64,000 nucleotides of DNA from Fen-1298 sp963833465 (lineage in GTDB: Bacteria; Bacteroidota; Ignavibacteria; UBA10030): the NCBI GenBank assembly GCA_963833465.1, contig CAWHXW010000004.1, forward strand, positions 1 to 64,000, given 5' to 3'. The notes beneath the pieces were generated by a model that was given only the letters and a program-made list of their open reading frames with translations, had not been told where the DNA came from and did not search any database. The translations under genes were made by a program, and so were the position numbers. Below, in pieces: positions 17,247-25,851 of this stretch. The first letter of the stretch is position 1; each line of letters starts with the position of its first letter.

Positions 17247-18415
17247 ATTATTTTTTTCTTATGTTTAATAATATTCTTAATTAAAATGCGTGCATACATG
17301 ATCGTTAATAACCATTGCATTCAATTATAAGTCTGTTCCAATTTCGCAATACCTTTCTTACATTATTGATGAATAAATGTTTCGTTATGAGGTTGCATCA
17401 TCGTTCCAAAATTTCAAACTGGTCAGGATTATATTTATCAAGAAACTAACCGGCACACCCATTACGCCATTATAATCACTCGGAATATGCATTGGTAAAC
17501 GATACTTCTATTGCATCATAATTATCATATTTATCAAATGACTTTTTACCTTTAATTTCTTTATGTTTACTATACTTTAAATTTTCTGCCATTGTCATAA
17601 GTGGCAATGGTTGATGACGGCGTCCATGGTCAAGATTAGTAAACCACAAACAATTATTAGTGGCGACAATTCTGTTTCCATTTTCATCTATTCGAGCTTC
17701 TGATCCATACAAGTTCGTAGGATTCAGGATACAATAAATCCAGAAATCCACCTTCCCATTCCATTACCAAGCCATATTTATTTTTTAATTGTGGGAATAT
17801 TTCTTTATAAGTAATGCAATTAATATTGCCGATAATCAAAAACTTTTTATTATAATCAAAAAGTTGTTTAACATATTCACGAAACAAACTGAAACGGCGG
17901 ATTTGTTACCACGATATCGGATTGTTTAAGCAGATTTATACATTCATCGCTACGAAAGTCGCCGTCGCCTTCTAGCGGCGTCCATTCGTTGTGTTTGTTT
18001 GCCTTTAACTGCTTGGCAACATCTTTCAAGTTGAACTCGCCGTCGTCATCTATATCGTGCACTTCGTTGATAATAAATTTGTTGGCGGTTATCTTAGGAC
18101 GGCCTTTTGATTTTGTGAGAGTTTTGTCATCGCCAAACAATTCTAGTTGCGTGTTGGCTACAGGCGAAGGTTTGTAGCTTGTGGTGATAAGTTGTTTCAA
18201 TCCAAGCTTGTTGAAATTGAGCACGAAATAGCGAAAGAAATTACTCTCAAACGGATCGTCGCAATTGCAATATACTACCTTGTCGCGAAAATATCAGGAT
18301 TATAATCCAAATACGTTTCAATCTCTTTTTGAATATCACTGTATTGAGTATAAAACTCATCATTCTTTGCTCGTTTTGCGTTTTTAAGATTTTTGATTGA
18401 TAATTTTCTAGCCAT
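17243..18415 (-). pseudogene. M.EcoRI-like adenine-specific DNA methyltransferase, multiply frameshifted
   Basis: Reassembled from at least three frames, the product follows the EcoRI modification methylase from end to end: MARKLSIKNL ... NDEFYTQYSDI, DKVVYCNCDDP, LNFNKLGLKQLI, GDGDFRS, SDIVVTNPPF (motif IV, adenine N6 type), FREYVKQLFDYNKKFLIIGN, YGSEARIDENGNRI, NNCLWFTNLD, KYDNYDAIEV, DYNGVMGVP. Breaks include a lost base near 18288, an extra C after NPPF near 17885-17893, several indels at 17690-17800, and one near 17482. The rebuilt frame ends with TGA overlapping the ATG of the DUF262-HNH gene. First cassette after attI. Decay seems real because neighbouring genes are mostly intact, but assembly error cannot be excluded. 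Confidence 0.86.
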
Positions 18416-18617
18416 AATTTATTACACTAAGTGATAATATTGTATTCGTTTTCTCATAAAATTAAACTCGTTTTCGTAGCGAAGTGGAGAAAACACCTTA
18501 TATCCCCTCTAAAAATATAAAAGAAAATTTTGTTTTGCTTCCTTATTTTAAAGCGAAGCGGGAAACCTCCTAAAAAGATAAAAAATGTATGTCGTACAAT
18601 TTATAAAAGACGCCGCC

Positions 18618-18624
18618 ACCTAAC
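18618..18624 (-). other. attI recombination point (cassette insertion site)
   Basis: The minus strand reads ACTAGTTAGGTGGCGG here. GTTAGGT is the core GTTRRRY box at which the first cassette begins, about 105 bp upstream of the integrase start. The rest of attI would lie between 18625 and 18728. No second integrase-binding repeat is obvious by eye. Confidence 0.75.
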
Positions 18625-18671
18625 TAGTAATTAGATAGAATAATTCTATATATCATGCATATTAGGCATGA

Positions 18672-18700
18672 ATTATAGATTTTTGATAAAAAATTGTTTA
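18672..18700 (-). promoter_or_regulatory. Candidate cassette promoter (Pc)
   Basis: On the minus strand, TAAACA (18700-18695) and TATAAT (18677-18672) are separated by 17 bp and point from intI into the array. The -10 box is perfect and the -35 box matches four of six positions of TTGACA. The position, inside the attI/intI leader, is where integron Pc promoters lie. Prediction by eye only; the sigma preference of this lineage is not certain. Confidence 0.5.
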
Positions 18701-18728
18701 TCCTTCTCAGAGATATGGAGGAGCTACT

Positions 18729-19685
18729 ATGGCACAAAAGTTGTTGGATCAGGCGCGCGATACAGCACGCCTCAAACATCTTAGTATCCGCACAGAAAAT
18801 GCTTACTTGCAATGGATTAAACGCTTTATCCTTTTTCACCATAAACGCCATCCCATCGAAATGGGTGAAAATGAAATCCGCAGCTTCCTTACTTACCTCG
18901 CTTGCGATAAATATGTCTCTTCTTCTACACAAAATCAAGCCCTCAACGCAATAATTTTTTTATACTCGCAAGTACTGCATAAACCTCTCAAATCTTTCGG
19001 CGATGTCCCTCGTGCACATCGCTCGGCTCGCTTGCCTGTAGTTTTCTCGCGCAGCGAAGTTCACATGATTCTTGACCGCCTTCAAGGTACTCCTAAACTT
19101 GTTGCCAAGTTGCTTTATGGTTCTGGTTTGCGATTGCTGGAAGCACTGCGCCTGCGTGTTCAGGATATCGATTTTGATAATAATTATATTACTGTTAGAC
19201 AAGGAAAAGGAGATAAAGACCGGCGTACGACTCTTCCTGATCAAATTGTGAACGATCTGCGTCTTCAAATCAAAAAAATAAAAATGCTTCATCAACAGGA
19301 TATCGCAGATGGATACGGTGAAACCATTTTGCCGGATGCGCTTCAAGTAAAATTTAAAAACGCCGCCCGCGAATTCGGCTGGCAGTTTGTTTTTCCGTCT
19401 TCACAGCGTTCGGCAGACCCCCGCACCGGCCTTGTTGTGCGCCATCATCTTCACATAACCAATATTCAACAAGCGGTTAGTGAAGCAATCAAACAAACCG
19501 GCATTCAGAAAAAAGGAAGCTGTCATTCCTTCCGGCACTCATTTGCAACTCATCTTTTAGAAAGCGGATATGACATTCGTACTGTGCAAGAACTCCTCGG
19601 CCATTCGGATGTGCGCACAACTATGATTTATACACATGTCTTGAATAAAAAAGGCCTTGCTGTTCGCAGCCCGCTGGATTCATAA
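18729..19685 (+). CDS. intI: Integron integrase
   Basis: A 318-residue tyrosine recombinase. Catalytic residues are all present: R135 (GSGLRLLEALRLR), K160 (RQGKGDKD), H266 and R269 (CHSFRHS), H292 (LLGHSDVRTT) and Y301 (IYTHV). The insert specific to integron integrases lies between, with FGWQFVFPS and ADPRTGLVVRHH (about residues 216-240), which separates it from XerC/D. The N-terminal SAM-like domain (ENAYLQWIKRFILFH) is typical. GGAGG lies seven bases before the ATG. Intact, so insertion and excision of cassettes may still occur. It is divergent from the cassettes and convergent with the GH2 gene. Confidence 0.96.
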   Translation: MAQKLLDQARDTARLKHLSIRTENAYLQWIKRFILFHHKRHPIEMGENEIRSFLTYLACDKYVSSSTQNQALNAIIFLYSQVLHKPLKSFGDVPRAHRSARLPVVFSRSEVHMILDRLQGTPKLVAKLLYGSGLRLLEALRLRVQDIDFDNNYITVRQGKGDKDRRTTLPDQIVNDLRLQIKKIKMLHQQDIADGYGETILPDALQVKFKNAAREFGWQFVFPSSQRSADPRTGLVVRHHLHITNIQQAVSEAIKQTGIQKKGSCHSFRHSFATHLLESGYDIRTVQELLGHSDVRTTMIYTHVLNKKGLAVRSPLDS

Positions 19686-19766
19686 CTCAAGTAAAGCAAA
19701 AGAAAGAATAATGCTGTTCATTATAGAACCCCATTAATCGTAAAAATATTTCTTAACTCTTGATAA

Positions 19767-21563
19767 TCACTCCTGCCTTTTTATGATATCCTCATAAAAT
19801 TTCTGAAGCACATAGAACGCTTTCTTTTTTTCGCCATGCTCCGAAATTAATCCTTTCCTGTTTCGAAAATCTTGAATACCCGGCAGCTGCCTGCGCGGCG
19901 AACGAAAATCCATGAGAATCCATGGACTCATCCCACGAAGAAAAGGAATTCTTTGCAGCATGGCAAGCTGATGTTTATATAATGACTCCTGATATTCTTC
20001 ACTCCACGCCGTAAGTGAATCCGCGTGATAGCCGAACAATGCACCGCCGCCGAATTCACTGATGACCAATGGCTTCTGATAGATTGTCTTCCATTTCATC
20101 GTATCGGCTTTCTGGGGCAGTCCGTCGTACCAGCCGATGTATTCATTGCATCCGAATAAATCTACAAACTCTCCAAGCGGATCGTCAATCATTTGTGTTG
20201 AAGCATCATCGTAGTGGCGTTCCATTGCGGCAGTGAGAAGTCTTGTGGAATCCATCTTGCGTGCCTGTGTTATCAACCCTTTGAGAAATTCTAATCTCGG
20301 TGCGCTTAACGGCGTTTCGTTCGATACAGACCAGCAAATCACAGATGCCCGATTCTTGTCGCGTGCTATCATTTCCGTCAATTGATGTGAAGCATTTTTG
20401 TACGTCTGTTCGTTCTCCCATTGAATTGTCCAATATACCGGAATTTCAGACCATACCATTATCCCGAGCCGGTCTGCTTCCTTCACCATATTTTCATTAT
20501 GAGGATAATGCGCTAATCGCACAAAGTTGCATCCTAATTCTTTTGCCCATCCCAATAATATTTTCGCATCCTCCAATGAGTTCGCACGTCCCGAACGAAA
20601 AGGCGCTTCCTCGTGAATAGAAACTCCTCTGAGAAAAACAGATTTGCCGTTAAGAAGAACTTCAGTCCCATTCGTCTCAATTGTTCGAAATCCAATTCGA
20701 TCCTTAATGGTGTCCGATTCAAAAGAGAGTATTACGTCATAAAGTGCCGGATGTTCCGGCGTCCAGAGCGACGGCGATGCCGGAAATGAAAAATGAATTT
20801 TTTCGCTTGAATTTGTTTTATAACTCTTGTGAATTTTTATTTCAGGTATATCAATAGCCACTTTCTGACCGGGTTGCGAGCCGCTTAATTTTATCCATCC
20901 CGAAATATTATTGAACGATCCTTTTTGCAACTGAACACAATAATCACTTATGAAAGCGGCAGGAGTTTCAACGATGGCGACATTTCGCGTCAGTCCGCCA
21001 TAATTCCACCAATCTGTGATTACAGTCGGAACACATTCCATACACCGTTTGTTATCAGCTTTGACAACCACAAAATTTTCTTTTTCCCGAACGAGCCGAG
21101 TTATTTCAAAACTAAACGGAGTAAATCCTCCTTCGTGGCTTCCAAGTTTTTCGCCGTTGAGAAAGACAACTGCCGAATAATTCACTGCTCCGAACCTTAA
21201 AAATATTCGTGTGCCGTTCCTCTTGTAATAATCGAATGATTTTTTATACCAAACGGTTCCTTCGTAAAATAAAAGTTCTTTCTTTTGCGAATTCCAATCA
21301 CCAGGCACAATAAGAGAATCAGATTTATCAAAATCGTATTCTATGTGGTCCCATTTGTATTTTTGCTTTTCATTTTTGAAGAAACCATTGGGAATTTCAT
21401 GCCTGTGGTAATCGTAGAAACCATTTTCATACGGATCAATAATAATTTTCCAGCTTCCATCTAAACTGAATGAACGGCGGTCGCTTAAACTCGGACAAAT
21501 GTCCTGCGCACATGCATTCAGTGAAATAAGAAAGATGAAAAAAAGAAGAGCATATTTATTCAT
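19767..21563 (-). CDS. Glycoside hydrolase family 2 (beta-glucuronidase/galactosidase-like), exported
   Basis: 598 residues with a signal peptide ending in ACAQ, possibly a lipoprotein signal. Domains in order: the sugar-binding jelly roll (GSWKIIIDPYENGF, FLRFGAVNYSAVVFLNG), the immunoglobulin-like domain and the TIM barrel (GVSIHEEAP, FVRLAHYPHN). The acid/base is E416 in SNE and the nucleophile E503 in ISEFGG, both as in GH2. At about 600 residues it is the size of beta-glucuronidases, without the extra domains of LacZ. It probably removes terminal beta-linked sugars or uronic acids in the periplasm. Substrate cannot be read from sequence. The gene stands alone, ending 81 bp from intI. Confidence 0.88.
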   Translation of the reverse strand: MNKYALLFFIFLISLNACAQDICPSLSDRRSFSLDGSWKIIIDPYENGFYDYHRHEIPNGFFKNEKQKYKWDHIEYDFDKSDSLIVPGDWNSQKKELLFYEGTVWYKKSFDYYKRNGTRIFLRFGAVNYSAVVFLNGEKLGSHEGGFTPFSFEITRLVREKENFVVVKADNKRCMECVPTVITDWWNYGGLTRNVAIVETPAAFISDYCVQLQKGSFNNISGWIKLSGSQPGQKVAIDIPEIKIHKSYKTNSSEKIHFSFPASPSLWTPEHPALYDVILSFESDTIKDRIGFRTIETNGTEVLLNGKSVFLRGVSIHEEAPFRSGRANSLEDAKILLGWAKELGCNFVRLAHYPHNENMVKEADRLGIMVWSEIPVYWTIQWENEQTYKNASHQLTEMIARDKNRASVICWSVSNETPLSAPRLEFLKGLITQARKMDSTRLLTAAMERHYDDASTQMIDDPLGEFVDLFGCNEYIGWYDGLPQKADTMKWKTIYQKPLVISEFGGGALFGYHADSLTAWSEEYQESLYKHQLAMLQRIPFLRGMSPWILMDFRSPRRQLPGIQDFRNRKGLISEHGEKKKAFYVLQKFYEDIIKRQE

Positions 21564-21658
21564 TCTCGTGCGCCTTTAATAAATAATTAGAAATAAGATA
21601 AATGTTTTTTATTCCATGACAAAATGTTGATGTTGCATTGGATGGATATAAAATTTAA

Positions 21659-21856
21659 GCAAGTGATCTCCGCCGCAAGAAACTAGATATTTATCATGCC
21701 GGCGAATATCCCGCTTTGCAGGATTTTTGGATTTCTCCTGACACAGCCGGGAGTATTGACGACGAAAGAGTTTGGGTATTAAACCAGATAGAGAATAAAG
21801 CAATATTATATGTTGATTTTTCTGGATACTATAATGATAATTCACTAAATAAATGA
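21659..21856 (+). pseudogene. C-terminal gene remnant of unknown family
   Basis: A 65-codon open frame without a start, preceded directly by a stop (21656-21658). It encodes a well-formed protein tail: DLRRKKLDIYHAGEYPALQ ... DERVWVLNQIENKAILYVDF, ending at TGA 21854-21856. Composition and codon use look like true coding sequence rather than chance. The upstream part of the gene is gone. Family not recognised. It lies in a 513-bp stretch between the GH2 gene and the HEAT-like gene. Confidence 0.5.
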
Positions 21857-22076
21857 ATTATGTAATGAAGCATGCATTTCCTTCTTACAAGCTTATTGCG
21901 TGAAAAGAAAATTTACTATAAGACAAATGAAAACCATTATCCGTGCCATCCAATGTGCGACCCGTTCGACAAGAATTCTATATCCACTAATTAGCGGAAT
22001 AACTCTTTATCTTCTGCTTGTTAATCTTAGATCACAAAAAATTAAACTGCTTTGTGCACAGCTAATGTTTTATCAT

Positions 22077-22622
22077 CTATTCTGCGGGCGGATTTGCTGT
22101 GAGATTTTCTATTTCTGAATCCATAAGTAATTGCTTGGAACGCGCACGAAATGCAGGCGTTCCGTATGGAAGCATCTGCTTTACAACAATTTCAAGTTCC
22201 TTCCTAAGTTCAGGTTCTTTCTGCGCAATTTTAGCAATTACTGTCATTGAAAATGTTCTCACTGCAATAGGTTCATCAATTGAAGAAATAAATCCGAAAC
22301 AGCAGTTTGCTACAGATCCCTGAAGTGTGCGCGGTATATCCACAAATTGAAGTATGCGTACAACATTACGCTTCACTGCGTCAAGCACTCCCGGCTCCTG
22401 CGTTTTTTTTATCATCAGCTTAAGCCATGGGGAAGCTAATTCAGGATGCAGCTCGACGCAATGGCCGATAATCCAAGCTGATTTCTTTACAACCGGTTCT
22501 TTTCCGTACAGAAATAATTCCATCAACTGCTGAAAGCGCGCCTTGTCTTTGCCTGCCCACCTGACAAATTTAATTACCTTCTCTTTAGAGCGGACAGCAA
22601 GTATTTCTTTTTCTAAGTCCAT
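22077..22622 (-). CDS. HEAT-like helical repeat protein of unknown function
   Basis: 181 residues, entirely helical, with repeats of paired helices (VVKKSAWIIGHCVELHPEL, AVKRNVVRILQFVDIP, AVRTFSMTVIAKIAQKEPEL). The layout resembles HEAT/ARM or adaptin-like scaffolds. No signal peptide, so cytoplasmic. The gene lies 32 bp from the GNAT gene on the same strand and may be co-transcribed. Function unknown. Confidence 0.7.
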   Translation of the reverse strand: MDLEKEILAVRSKEKVIKFVRWAGKDKARFQQLMELFLYGKEPVVKKSAWIIGHCVELHPELASPWLKLMIKKTQEPGVLDAVKRNVVRILQFVDIPRTLQGSVANCCFGFISSIDEPIAVRTFSMTVIAKIAQKEPELRKELEIVVKQMLPYGTPAFRARSKQLLMDSEIENLTANPPAE

Positions 22623-22654
22623 CGTTAAAATTGATAAACCGAATCTTTGGAGAA

Positions 22655-23077
22655 TTATATTTCTTTAGAAAATATATCTAACGTCGTACGTTTTTGCCAT
22701 CCCATGCAATTATAAAATAGTTGCGCCTCCTTGTTATCGCGGTAGACAAAAAGATGACACTTAGCGATACCCGACTTGTGAAGCGCGTCAAGCGACAGTT
22801 GAGTCAATCTTCTGCCGATGCCTTGTTTCCTGTACGCTTCGTCCACGGCAAGATGGTAGATAAATCCGCGCCTGCCGTCATGGCCGCAGAGGATTGCACC
22901 TATTAGCCGTTCCTTTTGTTTGCAGATGAAACTCAAACCCGGATTTCGTTCTAAGAAAGCGCATATTGCTTCCCGCGAATCCGAATTGCTCAAACCCATT
23001 CCCTGTGTTTTCTGCCAAAGAGCCAGTACACAATCATAATCTCTTATAGTCATTTCATGGATAGAATAATTATTCAT
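22655..23077 (-). CDS. GNAT-family N-acetyltransferase
   Basis: About 140 residues from the ATG at 23077 (MNNYSIHEMTIRDYDCV); longer frames upstream have no RBS. The acetyl-CoA loop reads YRKQGIGRR (the R/Q-x-x-G-x-G/A motif), preceded by the strand IYHLAVD and followed by HLFVYRDNKEAQLFYNCMGW, a classic GNAT ending. The substrate may be a small amine or a protein N-terminus; sequence does not decide. Confidence 0.85.
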   Translation of the reverse strand: MNNYSIHEMTIRDYDCVLALWQKTQGMGLSNSDSREAICAFLERNPGLSFICKQKERLIGAILCGHDGRRGFIYHLAVDEAYRKQGIGRRLTQLSLDALHKSGIAKCHLFVYRDNKEAQLFYNCMGWQKRTTLDIFSKEI

Positions 23078-23202
23078 AAATTTTAATTTAAAAAATACTA
23101 TTTCCCTTTTTCTTCCTAATTCCAATCTCTAAACAAAAAAGGAATCGCAATTTTCAATCTTGCCAACTGAAAGAATGTGGGCTTGCAATTATCAACCATT
23201 CA

Positions 23203-24651
23203 TTATTTTTGTAAAACCAATTTTATTGATTGAGAAAATTCAACTGATTGCATTCTGCAGAAATAAACTCCGCTTGAAAGATTTTTAGCAGTCCACTCCA
23301 ATCGATGACCACCGGGTGAAACAACCTTGTTCACGATTGTTTCAATTTCTTTTCCAAGAGAATTGTAAATCTTCAACGTAATATGTGCCGACTTTGGTGC
23401 ATAATAATAAATAATTGTTGTCGGATTGAATGGGTTGGGCCAGTTTTGGGATAGCGAAAAACTATCAGGCAAAGCAGCTTTTTCATTCGAAGTATTAACA
23501 CCGGTTATCCCGACTACTTGAATTTCGCTTAGTTGGTTTGTTCCTATTCCTGCGGCGTGCGCCAAATCAAGATGATTATCAGCCACATCGGTCGTACTTC
23601 CGGGAATTGGCAATGTCAACGCTTCAGGATCGTGCCCCATTTTCTTTGCGGCGATAGAATCCACTGCAACTGCATCTCTTCCAACTATCAAAATGTTATC
23701 CGTGCATGTTCTAAAAACTGTAGTGTCGTATGCTAACTCACCACCACGCGAATTTTTTATGCCATCGGTAACTACCAAATGAATCGGCATTGCCATATTG
23801 AGATCACAAATTGATCGCGGCAAACTTTTATAGTCACTATTTGTAACTCCATGGTTATGAAGTTTGTTCCGATATCCTGCGTTACTCGTGTTTTCATAGT
23901 TTGGTAAAGGCACAGAGCCGATCAGAATTTTCATCCCGTTTGTAATGCCTGCAGTTCTATGCTCTTTCATTTTGGGAATAGAAATAAAAACATTTATATC
24001 TTTCAAAATCTGGTTAAACGTCAGAGTATTGAAGTAATATGCATTAGGGCCTACCGGTACATCTACAAAACTTGTGTACGGTGCGACATTGTTGAGATCA
24101 ACGAATTGTACTCCGAGAGATTGTTGTACATCTTGATAGCTGTCTTTATAACCAAAGGAGTTATTATTATAGGAACCTTGATCCCAGAGGGCTTCAACAA
24201 TATAAATGTCGGCTGGACGAACACCGCCGTCAATCAAAAGCTGCCCTACTGCGCGAAGCACTTCAGGATGTGTCCAAAGAGATTCTACGACCGAAACTCC
24301 TTTCAGATTCGCAGTATATGTTGAATTACCGATAGTTGAGCCCGTTCCACCGGTAAGATTAATTTTTATTGCAACTTTATTTCCAGCTTTCGCTAGATCA
24401 CTGATTCCGCCTATATCCTCGAATAGATTTTGGATTTTTGTTTTCAATGTAGTTGGATCATAATCAGTTGCAGCAGCCACACCTATTTTAACCGGAGTGA
24501 CAATTGAATTCTTCTGTGTTTGTGCAAGAAGTTTCTGCGATTTATTAAAAGGGTTGAGGACAAGCCCTGCAGCGGCAGCGCCAATCGTTCCTAAAAATTT
24601 TCTCCTTGAAAGATTCTTATCCGATATTTTATCGTCATCTCGTTTTTTCAT
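23203..24651 (-). CDS. DUF362-domain protein with Tat signal and T9SS sorting domain
   Basis: About 482 residues. It begins with a twin-arginine signal (LSRRKFLGTIGAAAAGLVL). The body is the DUF362 domain: KIGVAAATDY, KVAIKINLTGG, ISIPKMKEHRTAGITNGMK, VVTDGIKNSRGGEL, IVGRDAVAVDSIAAKKMGHD. The last 85 residues form a T9SS type A sorting domain (NWPNPFNPTTIIYY, SGVYFCRMQS, KLVLQK). The ATG at 24651 is preceded by AGGTGAG; a GTG three codons upstream is the alternative. A Tat signal with a T9SS tail implies folded export and then outer-membrane passage. DUF362 has no firm biochemical role; some members are ferredoxin-linked. Confidence 0.82.
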   Translation of the reverse strand: MKKRDDDKISDKNLSRRKFLGTIGAAAAGLVLNPFNKSQKLLAQTQKNSIVTPVKIGVAAATDYDPTTLKTKIQNLFEDIGGISDLAKAGNKVAIKINLTGGTGSTIGNSTYTANLKGVSVVESLWTHPEVLRAVGQLLIDGGVRPADIYIVEALWDQGSYNNNSFGYKDSYQDVQQSLGVQFVDLNNVAPYTSFVDVPVGPNAYYFNTLTFNQILKDINVFISIPKMKEHRTAGITNGMKILIGSVPLPNYENTSNAGYRNKLHNHGVTNSDYKSLPRSICDLNMAMPIHLVVTDGIKNSRGGELAYDTTVFRTCTDNILIVGRDAVAVDSIAAKKMGHDPEALTLPIPGSTTDVADNHLDLAHAAGIGTNQLSEIQVVGITGVNTSNEKAALPDSFSLSQNWPNPFNPTTIIYYYAPKSAHITLKIYNSLGKEIETIVNKVVSPGGHRLEWTAKNLSSGVYFCRMQSVEFSQSIKLVLQK

Positions 24652-24789
24652 TTTACTCACCTAATGATTTGAATTGATTAATGAATAATTTCATTCAGAC
24701 ATCTGTTAATATTCCAATTAATAATAAAATCTATTTTATATTTCACTAATCAATAATATCAATTTTTTACGATCACAGCATCTATATTC

Positions 24790-25617
24790 TTAAGCAGATT
24801 TACGAATCACAAGTTCAGGATTAAATACAAAGTTTTTTGGAGCGTGGAGAATCTCGTTCGTTTGATTTACAGCCATGTTATAAGCAGCTTCAGCCATTTC
24901 TTTCAACGGCTGTCTGATGGTAGTCAGCGCCGGGGTCGAAAGCTGTGCAATAAGCAGATCATCAAAACCAATAATCGCGACATCTTCTGGTACCCGAACT
25001 CCTCGATCTCTTGCTACTGACAGTAACCCTTGCGCACAGTTATCGCCTGCGGCGCAAAAAATCGCATCCACGCCCATAGCCAATAACTTCGGCATTACTT
25101 CCACACCATCCTCGCGGGAGTAATTCACAACCTCAACTATATATCCTTGTGGAATCGAAAGTCCTTTAATTTTAAGTGCCTGTTGGAACCCTTGGAGTCT
25201 TTGTTCTGCGTTGTAACCGCCTTTCACTTTAGTCCTGCCGGTAACAATTGCGATTTTCTTCCTGCCCTTCGCAATAAGATAATCCCCGGCTATACGTCCG
25301 CCCTTATAGTTATCTGTAGTAATAGTGGACACACCGGGCGCCTTCTCATCAATTAAAATTATGGGTACACTTGCAGTTGTATAGGCAGCGATTGTTTCTG
25401 AATCCGGCCGTATATCAATTGCAATCAAAGCAGTGGGCTTGGTTTGATCGAGTGCTTGTTTTAAGCGTTCATGCTGCGGAACAACTTCACCTGTCACAGA
25501 TCGCATTGCCATTTGTTCCGGTCTCAATAATTTTTTAAAGCTTTCAATTAAAAATATTTGCAGAGGCGACCCAAATGTTGGTGCTACAATTACAACTTTT
25601 GTCTGAGAATTTGTCAT
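24790..25617 (-). CDS. LacI/PBP1-type sugar-sensor domain protein lacking an HTH
   Basis: 275 residues from ATG 25617 (MTNSQTKVVIVAPTFGSPLQ; GGAAGGAAA upstream). The whole protein is a periplasmic-binding-protein-like sensor of the LacI type: TTDNYKGGRIAGDYLI, VTGRTKVKGGYNAEQRLQGF, VDAIFCAAGDNCAQGLLSVA, VPEDVAIIGFDDLLIAQLS, LTTIRQPLKEMAEAA. The N-terminal helix-turn-helix and hinge of LacI repressors are absent and there is no signal peptide. It may be a domain-only relative that acts with a partner, or a repressor that lost its DNA-binding part. No HTH-like remnant is seen upstream. Confidence 0.8.
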   Translation of the reverse strand: MTNSQTKVVIVAPTFGSPLQIFLIESFKKLLRPEQMAMRSVTGEVVPQHERLKQALDQTKPTALIAIDIRPDSETIAAYTTASVPIILIDEKAPGVSTITTDNYKGGRIAGDYLIAKGRKKIAIVTGRTKVKGGYNAEQRLQGFQQALKIKGLSIPQGYIVEVVNYSREDGVEVMPKLLAMGVDAIFCAAGDNCAQGLLSVARDRGVRVPEDVAIIGFDDLLIAQLSTPALTTIRQPLKEMAEAAYNMAVNQTNEILHAPKNFVFNPELVIRKSA

Positions 25618-25851
25618 TTTATTACTTTCCTTCCAGATATTTTCAGGCAACCCTAACTTTCATATTAATTAAACAACTCCTACTACCTTATAGTAAATCT
25701 ACCTTATCAAAAAACCAGAAGCAAGGAAATATAAAAAGAAGCAGGCAAGACTTTAAAATCTTTTTAATACGGGAATTAACTTAAATGCAGCGCATTCTGT
25801 TTGAAAAAATCGCTTTACAGTACAGAGGACTTATACTAATTGTAATGAGTG

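Larger units (their letters stand above)
58..19685 (-). mobile_element. Chromosomal integron: intI plus at least 11 gene cassettes
   Basis: An integron-type tyrosine recombinase on the plus strand faces a row of 11 attC-like sites. Between the sites lie open reading frames that are all on the minus strand, as expected for a cassette array read away from intI. Every site has outer boxes close to GCCTAAC on the left and GTTAGGC on the right, and inner arms GCTAAGCTG on the left and CAGCTTGAGC on the right. The right arm carries one extra base. An extra base in the first arm is the known polarity mark of attC and fits minus-strand reading. The array is cut by the left window edge. Cassettes run from about 280 bp to 4.2 kb between sites. 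Confidence 0.93.

Noticed and set aside
16072..18415. Programmed frameshifting in the methylase and DUF262 genes
   Set aside because: There are many shifts in both directions without slippery sequences or shared signals; decay or sequence error explains them better.
18729..19685. XerC/XerD or phage integrase
   Set aside because: It carries the extra segment of integron integrases and faces an attC array.
21900..22118. A 72-codon plus-strand frame ending within the HEAT-like gene
   Set aside because: No RBS, runs into the opposite gene, and another frame in the same bases looks more protein-like.
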